Shown here: positions 52,596 to 60,078 of the stretch, in pieces
Layout: the number at the start of each line of letters is the position of its first letter
Numbering within the stretch: the stretch's first letter is position 1
Assembly: GCF_011602085.1 (NCBI RefSeq)
Contig: NZ_JAAONY010000001.1
Coordinates: 868,001 to 932,000, forward strand
Reading direction: 5' to 3'
From: Pseudoteredinibacter isoporae
GTDB lineage: Bacteria; Pseudomonadota; Gammaproteobacteria; Pseudomonadales; Cellvibrionaceae
DNA length: 64,000 nucleotides
Position numbers and translations under genes: made by a program
The notes under the pieces: model-generated
What the model was told of the DNA's origin: nothing
The model's database searches: none
What the model saw: the letters and a program-made list of their open reading frames with translations, nothing else

Positions 52596-52944
52596 GATGA
52601 TATTGATCATGATTGCCGTCTCTATCGTCGCGGCTTTGTTCTTGATGTTGCCTGAAAAACGCGAGGCCTCTCTGCGCGAAGCACCTTTACTGGATGTTTA
52701 TTTTGTTCACAAAGATCATCATCAGGTGGGCTGTGCTCAATGTCATCACAATTACGTGGACGGAACGGGCCGGCAATTTGGTTGCTACCAATGCCATAAG
52801 GAAGACGAGTCGGTCAATCTTCTGGTGGAAGAGCAGTTCCACGGCTTATGTCGTGAATGCCACCGGGAGTTGAAAGTTGCCGGTGAAAAATCAGGGCCAG
52901 TGCGCCAGTGCGGGGGGTGTCACAAGCCGGACACCAAGCCCTGA
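52579..52944 (+). CDS. Membrane-anchored tetrahaem cytochrome c (class III-like)
   Basis: A 121-residue protein with an N-terminal helix (MILIMIAVSIVAALFLML) and four CxxCH haem sites: CAQCH, CYQCH, CRECH and CGGCH. Additional histidines (FVHKDHHQVG, then CHHNY, then EQFHGLC) supply sixth ligands, as in cytochrome c3-type and NapM-like proteins. ATG 52579 has a GGGGG stretch upstream and overlaps the ferric reductase-like gene by 17 bases; ATG 52597 is the alternative. The overlap suggests coupled translation with that gene. The electron acceptor is unknown. Confidence 0.88.
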   Translation: MWSPAKMILIMIAVSIVAALFLMLPEKREASLREAPLLDVYFVHKDHHQVGCAQCHHNYVDGTGRQFGCYQCHKEDESVNLLVEEQFHGLCRECHRELKVAGEKSGPVRQCGGCHKPDTKP

Positions 52945-52967
52945 TATAATTGAATTGACGTCTTTAT

Positions 52968-53387
52968 TCAGTCAAGCAACTCGCACAGGCCGTTAAAAAT
53001 CAGTTCATTGTAACTGACCACGCCAACTACTTTACCTTGATCAACTACCGGGGCATTGGAAATGCCAAAGCGATCAAACATGCGTGCAACATAGCGCACA
53101 TCCAAATCAGCTTCGATCGGAATCACTGGCTTGGACATGATTTCATAAACGTTCACCCGCTCGGGAGCCTTGTCTTTGGCGAGCACTTTTTTGACAACAT
53201 CCGACAGCAGCACAATACCCAGCGCATCATTCTCATCCCGTTTTTGAACAATCAGTACATCGCTCTGGTGGGCGCGCATCAAAGCGATGGCTTCTTTCAC
53301 CGTTGCTTTGCCGTCAATTTCCAGATGATTGCTGTGCATTACCTGTCGAGCTTGTATTACTTTCTTTTCCATTGCAGCCTTTTCCAT
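52968..53387 (-). CDS. CBS-domain protein
   Basis: A 139-residue cytoplasmic protein made of a CBS pair. CBS1 covers about residues 14-70 (ARQVMHSNHLEIDGKATVKE, then ALMRAHQSDVLIVQK). CBS2 covers about 78-135 (YEIMSKPVIPIEADLDV, then MFDRFGISNAPVVDQGKVVG). CBS pairs bind AMP, ATP or similar nucleotides. It is the last gene of a DUF1538-DUF1538-PII-CBS run, and its start overlaps the end of the PII-like gene. GAGGAG lies five bases before the ATG. This suggests it tunes the membrane proteins to the energy state. Confidence 0.93.
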   Translation of the reverse strand: MEKAAMEKKVIQARQVMHSNHLEIDGKATVKEAIALMRAHQSDVLIVQKRDENDALGIVLLSDVVKKVLAKDKAPERVNVYEIMSKPVIPIEADLDVRYVARMFDRFGISNAPVVDQGKVVGVVSYNELIFNGLCELLD

Positions 53388-53737
53388 TACAGCAGCTCCT
53401 CTACATCCGAGGTGAGTTTTTCGACTTGGTGGGCGACGCCAACAGCGTCTTCGACATCAATCTGAAAGGCAATGCCGGTACCGGGTGCCGCATCAAATTC
53501 GCCCACACGATTGATTTCTTCCAGAATGTGGCGGCTGAGGTGTTCCTCAACCAAAAATAAAATAACGTCGCGTTGGCTGCTCAGGGACAAGCCCAGAAAG
53601 GTCTTGCTTTGTTTCAAGCCTTCACCGCGGGCATTGTTTATAACCGTGGCTCCGGTCGCTCCGGCTTTACGGGCAGCGTCCATAACGTCATCGGTTTTAT
53701 CGTCTTCTACAAAAACGACAATCATCTTAAAGTGCAT
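53387..53737 (-). CDS. PII-like nitrogen regulatory family protein
   Basis: A 116-residue PII-fold protein. The ferredoxin-like core starts HFKMIVVFVEDDKTDDVMDA. The T-loop region is ATVINNARGEGLKQSKT, and the C-loop block GTGIAFQIDVEDAVGV matches the PII pattern near G-K-I-F-V-x2-V-E-x-A. It lacks the uridylylated Tyr of GlnB/GlnK, so it is a PII-like sensor rather than a classic PII. The start has GGAG upstream, and the end overlaps the CBS gene. PII-like proteins usually bind nucleotides and clamp a partner membrane transporter. The neighbours are two DUF1538 proteins. Confidence 0.88.
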   Translation of the reverse strand: MHFKMIVVFVEDDKTDDVMDAARKAGATGATVINNARGEGLKQSKTFLGLSLSSQRDVILFLVEEHLSRHILEEINRVGEFDAAPGTGIAFQIDVEDAVGVAHQVEKLTSDVEELL

Positions 53738-53746
53738 AGTGAGCTC

Positions 53747-54553
53747 CTAGGTCGAGGACTCAGCCGACTCGACATCGGCGGATTTTGCGCGAGCACGATA
53801 CTCGCTGATTTGGGCGTATGCCATGACCGACATCATGGGAAACAAGCTGGCAAAAGCAATCAAACCAAAACCGTCAATCAAAGGGTTGCGTCCGGGAACG
53901 GTTTCCGACAATCCCAGGCCAAGGGCGGCAACCAGTGGCACGGTAACGGTTGAGGTGGTCACGCCGCCAGAATCATAGGCCAGTGGCACAATCATTTTCG
54001 GCGCGAAACTGGTTTGAATCACCACCACAATATAACCGCTGATGATGTACCAGTGAATAGGGTCGCCAACCACAATGCGATAGCAACCCAGGGATATACC
54101 AATCGCTACCCCGAGCGCGACGGCTAGGCGCAAGCCCCAGATGCCGATGGCGCCGCCGGATACCTCATTTGCTTTGATAGCAACTGCAATCAAAGAGGGT
54201 TCTGCAATCGTCGTACTGAAGCCAATTAAAAAGGCAAACAGATAAACCCAGTAATAGTCGCTCCAGTTAATTTGGTTGGCGGCATCGGCAACGGCTTTGC
54301 CGGCGTGAATAAAATTGGGGTCGGTTAATTGTTCGGCCATCAGGCGGCCAAGTGGAAACAGACACCACTCGAGGCCGAGCAGAAATAAAGATAGGCCGAC
54401 CAGCACCCAGACAAAGCCAAATAAAATCTGTCCGAGGTTTGCCGGCTTTTTACGGATGACGGCGAACTGGAACCCAAAAATAATGGCGGCAATGGGCAGG
54501 ACATCCGTTACCGTGCCGAGCGTCACTTCCCATATCTGTTGTAGTATTTCCAT
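53747..54553 (-). CDS. DUF1538 family membrane protein, second of a pair
   Basis: A 268-residue multi-helix inner-membrane protein with DUF1538 hallmark strings: [37 protein letters not shown], and [20 protein letters not shown] near the C-terminus. These repeated Gly/Ser/Thr-rich loops suggest a transport path. The ATG follows the stop codon of the first DUF1538 gene directly (TAAATG). The two proteins are clear paralogues over their whole length, so a heterodimer is likely. No substrate is established. Confidence 0.92.
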   Translation of the reverse strand: MEILQQIWEVTLGTVTDVLPIAAIIFGFQFAVIRKKPANLGQILFGFVWVLVGLSLFLLGLEWCLFPLGRLMAEQLTDPNFIHAGKAVADAANQINWSDYYWVYLFAFLIGFSTTIAEPSLIAVAIKANEVSGGAIGIWGLRLAVALGVAIGISLGCYRIVVGDPIHWYIISGYIVVVIQTSFAPKMIVPLAYDSGGVTTSTVTVPLVAALGLGLSETVPGRNPLIDGFGLIAFASLFPMMSVMAYAQISEYRARAKSADVESAESST

Positions 54554-55288
54554 TTAGATAAGCATTCCGTAGGCCATAACAAAAATCATGGGAGTTAAAG
54601 AAGCAAAGGCGATCAAGCCGAAACCGTCAATCATTGGATTGCGTCCTTTGATGGAAGAGGCCAAACCCACACCCAGTGCCGTCACCAGTGGAACGGTGAT
54701 GGTCGACGTGGTGACGCCGCCGGAATCATAGGCGATGCCGATAATTTCCCGAGGGGCAAACATGGTCATGATGACCACGATGACGTAGCCGCCAATAATG
54801 ATCCACTGGATCGGCCAGCCTTTCAGAATTCGTACGACACCAATCACAATGGCAAGCCCTACGGAAAAGGCCACGGTGTAGCGCAAGCCGTTGGCGTATT
54901 CACTTTTTGCGCTCAGGCTGTTTTCGATCATTTGTCCGGTGGCGGCAACTTCGGCCGCTTCGGCCGCCACGGCAATCAACGCAGGTTCGGCCACGGTGGT
55001 ACCAAAGCCCAGAGAAAAGGCGAACACGATCAGCCAGAACAGACTGCCCTTGCGGGCGAAGGCATGGGCCATGGATTCACCGATGGGGAACAGACCCTGT
55101 TCCAGCCCATGAATAAAAAACGTTAAGCCGAGCACCACAAACACCACGCCCATCATCAGCTGGCCGATATTGGGCAGGGGTTGCTGTAAAACAAAAAACT
55201 GGAAAAACAGAATCACCGCCACAATGGGCATCAGGTCTCGCAAACTGCCGACCATGGAGCGGCCAAGTTGTTTCAGGGTTGTCAGCAC
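54554..55288 (-). CDS. DUF1538 family membrane protein, first of a pair
   Basis: A 244-residue paralogue of the next gene, with [39 protein letters not shown] and [24 protein letters not shown] at 55288 has AAGGA six bases upstream and is preferred. The ATG at 55351 lacks a site and would add a basic 21-residue extension. It opens the four-gene DUF1538-PII-CBS run. The internal similarity of EPALIAVA and DSGGVTT blocks with the partner suggests an ancient duplication. DUF1538 has no established function that I know of. Confidence 0.88.
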   Translation of the reverse strand: MLTTLKQLGRSMVGSLRDLMPIVAVILFFQFFVLQQPLPNIGQLMMGVVFVVLGLTFFIHGLEQGLFPIGESMAHAFARKGSLFWLIVFAFSLGFGTTVAEPALIAVAAEAAEVAATGQMIENSLSAKSEYANGLRYTVAFSVGLAIVIGVVRILKGWPIQWIIIGGYVIVVIMTMFAPREIIGIAYDSGGVTTSTITVPLVTALGVGLASSIKGRNPMIDGFGLIAFASLTPMIFVMAYGMLI

Positions 55289-55644
55289 AAGCGATCCTTT
55301 CGTGAGTGCGATAAAAAAGCGTGATGGAAACAAAACGGGGTGAAAAACCATGATAGAAGTGAGGTTGGTTTCCGTAAAGATAAAAGAGCCATTTACCCCT
55401 TCCAGATCAAGTACTTGGCAAATATTTTTAAGTTTTTAATAACCCTTGTCATTGTGTGGAAATGTTGTTGCAGAATTAAGACGCTGGAATGTGTTTGCTG
55501 TATGGTTATTAAGTATGGGTTCAGCCAAATTCCACGATAGTGGTATCACGCGATGGGGCTAGGGTCTTAGGTTGTGTGCCCCATTAAACAGTTGGCATGG
55601 CGAAACGCTGTGCCCACGATTCAAAATGCGAAAGGGGAATGATT
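55289..55644. other. Intergenic stretch between DUF1538 and GlsB genes
   Basis: The 356 bases between divergent genes contain an AT-rich block near 55410-55440 and an inverted repeat ATGGGGC (55553-55559) with GCCCCAT (55578-55584). A TTGGCA lies in the AT-rich block, but no convincing -10 follows at the right distance. I see no gene or RNA family here. Confidence 0.4.
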
Positions 55645-55899
55645 ATGGGTTGGATTGCTTGGATTATCCTGGGTTTGGTCGCGGGCGCTTTGGCGCGCTG
55701 GTTGATGCCAGGTGAAGACAAAATGGGTTGGATTCTGACCATCCTGCTGGGTATCGGTGGTGCCTTTGTTGGCGGTTACCTGGGTTCCTTGCTGGGCATC
55801 GGCTCCGTCTCCGGTTTCAATATCGTTACCGTTATTACCGCAACAGTGGGTGCCTTTATTCTGCTGTTTGCGTACAACAAGTTGATTCTCAAGAAGTAA
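55645..55899 (+). CDS. GlsB/YeaQ/YmgE family stress-response membrane protein
   Basis: An 84-residue protein with three membrane helices and the family pattern GWIAWIILGLVAGALARWLM, then ILLGIGGAFVGGYLG, then a last helix ending YNKLILKK. Members are often induced by stress and near general stress genes. The reaction is unknown. ATG 55645 is preferred since AAAGGGGA sits seven bases upstream; the ATG at 55639 would leave no spacing. Its neighbour downstream is the PQQ dehydrogenase, but a terminator-like stem lies between. Confidence 0.9.
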   Translation: MGWIAWIILGLVAGALARWLMPGEDKMGWILTILLGIGGAFVGGYLGSLLGIGSVSGFNIVTVITATVGAFILLFAYNKLILKK

Positions 55900-55908
55900 G
55901 CTCCTAGT

Positions 55909-55934
55909 GGGGTCAGAGTCCTCTCTCTGGCCCC
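55909..55934 (+). terminator. Terminator after the GlsB-family gene
   Basis: GGGGTCAGAG (55909-55918) pairs with CTCTGGCCCC (55925-55934) with one T-G pair and a six-base loop, followed by TTTCTC. It is a weak but plausible terminator. Confidence 0.6.
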
Positions 55935-56070
55935 TTTCTCTGCTGTTTCTAATTTCCTGATGTGTTTTCTCAGATTCGCTTTTGTCGCGGATTGTCAAAC
56001 TCTTACCTACCTTTCATATCAGCAGTGACTGATACTCAGCGCAAACCAACAATAACATTTGGAGCGCCTG

Positions 56071-58242
56071 GTGAAATTCTCCTATCTGTCCCTGGGGCCG
56101 GTATCGGCGGTATTGCTGAGCCTTGCCTTGATATCCTGTAGTAATGAAGAGCCTTCGCAAGTAAACGATCAATCCCCTGATGCCAGTCAATCTGCTGCCA
56201 TGGCAGAACCCAGTGTTGAGCCCGCAACGGCCAATATCAACTCTGATCGATTGCTGGCGGCGGATGCTGAACCCGGTAACTGGATGGCTCATGGTCGTAC
56301 CTACGGTGAGCAACGCTACAGCCCCTTAACCCAAATCAGCAAAGACAATGTGAAAGACCTGGGGCTGGCTTGGTCCTTTGATGTGGAGCATCAACAGGGT
56401 TTGGAGGCGAGCCCGATTGTGGTTGATGGTGTGATGTACACCAGTACGGCCTGGAGTGCGGTGTACGCACTGGATGCCAAAACCGGTAAACAATTGTGGC
56501 ACTACGACCCTGAAGTGCCGAAAGAATATAACCGTTATCTCTGCTGTTCGCCGGCGAACCGTGGCGTAGCGGTGTGGAAGGGCAAGGTTTACATCGGTAC
56601 CATCAATGGTCATCTCGTCGCGCTGGACGCCGCTGACGGGAAAGTCCTTTGGGATGTGAAAACGGTAGATGGTGCACCCTATTCCATTACAGGTGCTCCG
56701 CGTATTGTGAAAGACAAGGTGATCATCGGTAACGGTGGTGCCGAAATGGGTGTGCGCGGATACATCACTGCGTACGATACCGAAACCGGTGAGCAGCAAT
56801 GGCGTTTCTACACTGTGCCCGGCAATCCGGAAAAAGGGTTTGAGAGCAAAGCCATGGAAATGGCCGCCAAAACCTGGACCGGTGAATGGTGGAAGCTCGG
56901 TGGTGGTGGCACCGCTTGGGATTCCATGGCTTACGATCCCGAGTTAAATCTGCTTTATGTGGGGGTGGGCAACGGCTCTCCCTGGAATCGAAACATTCGC
57001 AGTCCGGAAGGTGGCGATAATTTATTTTTGTCGTCCATCGTCGCGGTGCGCCCGGAGACTGGCGAATACGTTTGGCACTATCAAACCACACCCGCCGATA
57101 ACTTTGACTACACTGCTACCCAACACATGATCCTTGCGGATATCCAAATGGACGGTGTGCTGCGCAAAGTCATTATGCAGGCACCGAAAAACGGCTTCTT
57201 CTATATGCTCGACAGAAGCTCGGGTGAATTTCTGTCGGCCAAGCCCTATGTGCAAGTTACCTGGGCCAGTCATGTGGATCAGGAAACCGGTCGTCCTGTG
57301 GAAGATAAAAGCGTGACGGAATTTACCGAGCGTACTCAAATGGTTTGGCCCGCACCTTATGGTGGCCATAACTGGCATCCGATGGCGTTTAATCCCAATA
57401 CCGGATTGGTTTACATTCCGGCAATTGAAATGCCGCATTTTTACAATGGCCGTAAAGAGATGGACAAGGAGCGTATTTGGAACCTCGGCATGAACTGGGT
57501 TAAGCCACCGGCCGAAGACAATGAAACCATTTTGATGAATAAAAAATTGACCAGCGGAAAACTGATCGCCTGGGACCCGGCGAAACAAAAGCCGGCCTGG
57601 GAAGTGGTTTACCCAACGCCCGGTGTGGGCGGTATGTTAACCACCGCTGGCGATTTGGTCTTTCATGGCGTGCCCCAGGGTAAGTTGATGGCCTACAGTG
57701 CCAGTGAGGGAAAACAACTCTGGGAAGCCTACACACAAACCGGCGTCGTAGCACCGCCAATCACTTATGAAATTGATGGTGAACAATACGTCGCGGTGAT
57801 GGCCGGTTGGGGTGGTATGTTCAGTCTGACAGGTGGCACTGTATTCGGTAAAGATGAAGGGCCTGGGCCGAACCGGGTTCTGGTGTACAAACTGGGTGCC
57901 AATGGCAGTTTGCCTGAGCAGGCCAAATTAGTAAAAGAGGCTCCCAAGCCTCCCGCCCAAACTGGTACGGCGGCTCAAATTGCCAATGGTGGGGCGCTTT
58001 ATGATGAATACTGCCAGTTCTGTCATGGCTTGCATGCCGTCAGTGGTGGTGTTATCCCTGACTTGCGCCACATGAGCGAAGCCAGTCATCAGGCCTTTAT
58101 GGGCATCGTTTATGGCGGCATGCTGAAAGATAAGGGTATGGCCGCATTTAACGATCACTTGACTGTGAGCGAAGTTCAGGACATTCATCACTATATTATT
58201 CAGCGCGCTATCGATAGCCACGGTGATGAGCGAGTGTTCTGA
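56071..58242 (+). CDS. PQQ-dependent quinohaemoprotein dehydrogenase (lipoprotein)
   Basis: A 723-residue periplasmic oxidoreductase of the quinoprotein alcohol dehydrogenase family, likely oxidising alcohols or similar substrates and passing electrons to its own haem c. A lipobox (LISC) anchors it. An eight-bladed propeller follows, with tryptophan-docking repeats such as GNWMAHGRTYGEQRYSPLTQ and GLVYIPAIEMPHF. The vicinal Cys158-Cys159 (YLCCSPANRG) is the disulfide next to PQQ. The C-terminal cytochrome c has Cys648, Cys651 and His652 (CQFCHG). GTG 56071 has GGAG upstream. No pqq synthesis genes are in the window. Confidence 0.93.
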   Translation: MKFSYLSLGPVSAVLLSLALISCSNEEPSQVNDQSPDASQSAAMAEPSVEPATANINSDRLLAADAEPGNWMAHGRTYGEQRYSPLTQISKDNVKDLGLAWSFDVEHQQGLEASPIVVDGVMYTSTAWSAVYALDAKTGKQLWHYDPEVPKEYNRYLCCSPANRGVAVWKGKVYIGTINGHLVALDAADGKVLWDVKTVDGAPYSITGAPRIVKDKVIIGNGGAEMGVRGYITAYDTETGEQQWRFYTVPGNPEKGFESKAMEMAAKTWTGEWWKLGGGGTAWDSMAYDPELNLLYVGVGNGSPWNRNIRSPEGGDNLFLSSIVAVRPETGEYVWHYQTTPADNFDYTATQHMILADIQMDGVLRKVIMQAPKNGFFYMLDRSSGEFLSAKPYVQVTWASHVDQETGRPVEDKSVTEFTERTQMVWPAPYGGHNWHPMAFNPNTGLVYIPAIEMPHFYNGRKEMDKERIWNLGMNWVKPPAEDNETILMNKKLTSGKLIAWDPAKQKPAWEVVYPTPGVGGMLTTAGDLVFHGVPQGKLMAYSASEGKQLWEAYTQTGVVAPPITYEIDGEQYVAVMAGWGGMFSLTGGTVFGKDEGPGPNRVLVYKLGANGSLPEQAKLVKEAPKPPAQTGTAAQIANGGALYDEYCQFCHGLHAVSGGVIPDLRHMSEASHQAFMGIVYGGMLKDKGMAAFNDHLTVSEVQDIHHYIIQRAIDSHGDERVF

Positions 58243-58276
58243 TTGCTCAGTTATTCCAAACTTTTACTGATACAGG

Positions 58277-58305
58277 AGCGGCGGGTTATATCCCGCTGTT
58301 TTTTT
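58277..58305 (+). terminator. Terminator after the PQQ dehydrogenase gene
   Basis: GCGGG (58281-58285) pairs with CCCGC (58292-58296) across TTATAT and is followed by a T run. The stem is short but the tail is strong. Confidence 0.7.
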
Positions 58306-58444
58306 GTCAGCACTTGTTGACGGTGCCGTCACAATTACTGGCCTTTGTCATTATTACCGCAAAATATGTCCGGCTTTTCCCGTGAGCTAAAGCTACACTG
58401 GGTTTGCTCAGAACTTCGCAATAATAATGATTAAGGAGTCCGAA

Positions 58445-59554
58445 ATGCCTGCAAAATTTGTTGATGAAACCCCGCGCAGTGTTTATTTCTACAGTCGCGC
58501 TGCAGCCATTACCGTAGACGATGATATTCCCCTGACGGAACAGGACGTTGACGATGTGGCCGAAATTTTCCAAACCCCATTGACGGGGAGTTACAACTGG
58601 GATTACAAGCTTCAGGAAGGGCGCATCAAGCAGTTGTACGAACTCGGGAAAAAACTCAATTGGAACGTTGAAAGCGATCTGGATTGGGACAAACCCGTTA
58701 CCCTGTTGCCCGATGAAGTGCGCGCCAAAGTGGGTGGCTTTTCCGGATTCGAACCTTTCGAGCAATTATCTGAAGCCAAGAAAAACGAATTTCTGGATCA
58801 CTGTGATGCCTGGCGTCTGGCACAGTTTTTACATGGCGAACAGGGCGCTTTATTAGTGGCTTCCCAGTTGGTGAGTTGCGCACCGACCTTCAATGCAAAG
58901 TTGTATGCCGGTTCGCAAACCTTTGATGAAGCCCGTCATGTTGAAGTCTTCAATAAATTTATTCAGGAGAAACTGGGGGTGATGTACCCGGTGAACTATG
59001 CTCTGAAAGGTATTCTGGATAAAATTCTGACCGATGAACGTTGGGACTTGAAGTTCATTGGTATGCAGGTGGTGATCGAAGGTTTGGCCTTGGCTGCTTT
59101 TACGTCCATGCACGATCGTTTGCCGGAAGGTGGGCTGTTAAAAGACATTTTAAATTACGTGATTCGCGATGAAGCTCGCCACGTCGCCTTTGGCATTCAT
59201 TATCTCGAAGAGTTTGTGAAATCGTTGAGTGATGAAGAGCGCGAAGAGCGAGCGCAGTTTGCCTATGAAGCCTGTGTGGTTTCCCGTGAGCGTTTAATTC
59301 CTACGGATGTCTTTGAATATTACGGTTGGGATGTGGAGGATGCGCGCCAGGCCTTTTTGGCCGGTGAGGGAAATACCAATTTCCGTAATCATCTGTTCCA
59401 ACGAGTCATTCCCAATCTACGTCGCATTGGATTATTAACCGATAAAATTCGTCCCAAGTTTGATGAGCTGGGCGTACTGGAATATGAAAATATGATTGAT
59501 GATGGAGATATTGATTGGGCCGAAATGAGTCGCCCACTGGATCAGCTGAATTGA
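58445..59554 (+). CDS. Ferritin-like diiron protein, unknown substrate
   Basis: A 369-residue soluble protein with a complete diiron ligand set: Glu132 (HGEQGALL), Glu162 and His165 (DEARHVEVF), Glu212 (IEGLAL), and Glu243 and His246 (DEARHVAFG). The spacing (30 then 50 then 31 residues) suits a four-helix ferritin-like oxygenase of the ribonucleotide reductase R2 or arylamine-oxygenase type. An N-terminal domain of about 120 residues precedes the helices. AAGGAG lies nine bases before the ATG. It follows the PQQ enzyme gene by 202 bases with a terminator between. The reaction is unknown. Confidence 0.85.
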   Translation: MPAKFVDETPRSVYFYSRAAAITVDDDIPLTEQDVDDVAEIFQTPLTGSYNWDYKLQEGRIKQLYELGKKLNWNVESDLDWDKPVTLLPDEVRAKVGGFSGFEPFEQLSEAKKNEFLDHCDAWRLAQFLHGEQGALLVASQLVSCAPTFNAKLYAGSQTFDEARHVEVFNKFIQEKLGVMYPVNYALKGILDKILTDERWDLKFIGMQVVIEGLALAAFTSMHDRLPEGGLLKDILNYVIRDEARHVAFGIHYLEEFVKSLSDEEREERAQFAYEACVVSRERLIPTDVFEYYGWDVEDARQAFLAGEGNTNFRNHLFQRVIPNLRRIGLLTDKIRPKFDELGVLEYENMIDDGDIDWAEMSRPLDQLN

Positions 59555-59580
59555 CGTTAATGTTATTAGCGTCTGAAAAC

Positions 59581-59613
59581 AAAAAAGAGTGCTGTACATG
59601 CACTCTTTTTTTA
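59581..59613. terminator. Terminator between the diiron gene and the small membrane protein gene
   Basis: AAAAGAGTGC and GCACTCTTTT form a ten-base-pair stem around TGTACAT, flanked by A and T runs. It serves convergent genes from both sides. Confidence 0.88.
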
Positions 59614-59655
59614 TTTCTGCGGCTTGTGCCTTTCAGCGTTAGAAAGCCTTGAGTA

Positions 59656-60024
59656 TCAGGCTTTTTTGTAGGCCGCGAATAAAATCGCGATCAATACAAA
59701 TTCTGCGGCCAGTGGAATAATCGCCGCTTCCGTGTATCCATCAACAATCAATCCGGTAATGCGGCCAATCGCCACACCCAACATGACAGTGGCAGCGGCG
59801 GCAAACCAATGGTTGCCTTTATTGATCAAGCCGAGACTGGTGAGCACCATGGTGATAAAAAAGATGCCGCCCATATCGCCGCGAATTGAGGCCAGGCCCA
59901 GATTACCCACACCTTGCAGGCCAAGTTGCTGAGCCATTTCGACCGGAGAGATTAAGGTCTTCACCCAAATAAAGGCACAGCTTAAAACAATAAGCACAGA
60001 CAATGTGCGAACCAGAACTTTCAT
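59656..60024 (-). CDS. DUF4345-like small membrane protein
   Basis: A 122-residue protein with about four helices (residues 5-20, 47-63, 68-88, 98-118). Typical segments are VKTLISPVEMAQQLGLQG, ASIRGDMGGIFFITMVLTSLG and VAIGRITGLIVDGYTEA, which resemble DUF4345 proteins. AAGGATTCCT lies before the ATG at 60024. The upstream frame to 60072 is not conserved-looking. It lies downstream of the acyl-CoA synthetase gene on the same strand. Function unknown. Confidence 0.8.
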   Translation of the reverse strand: MKVLVRTLSVLIVLSCAFIWVKTLISPVEMAQQLGLQGVGNLGLASIRGDMGGIFFITMVLTSLGLINKGNHWFAAAATVMLGVAIGRITGLIVDGYTEAAIIPLAAEFVLIAILFAAYKKA

Positions 60025-60078
60025 AGGAATCCTTAGCAGGTTTAATTCATGGCCCGATAAGCCGGGCCCCAATGCCGC

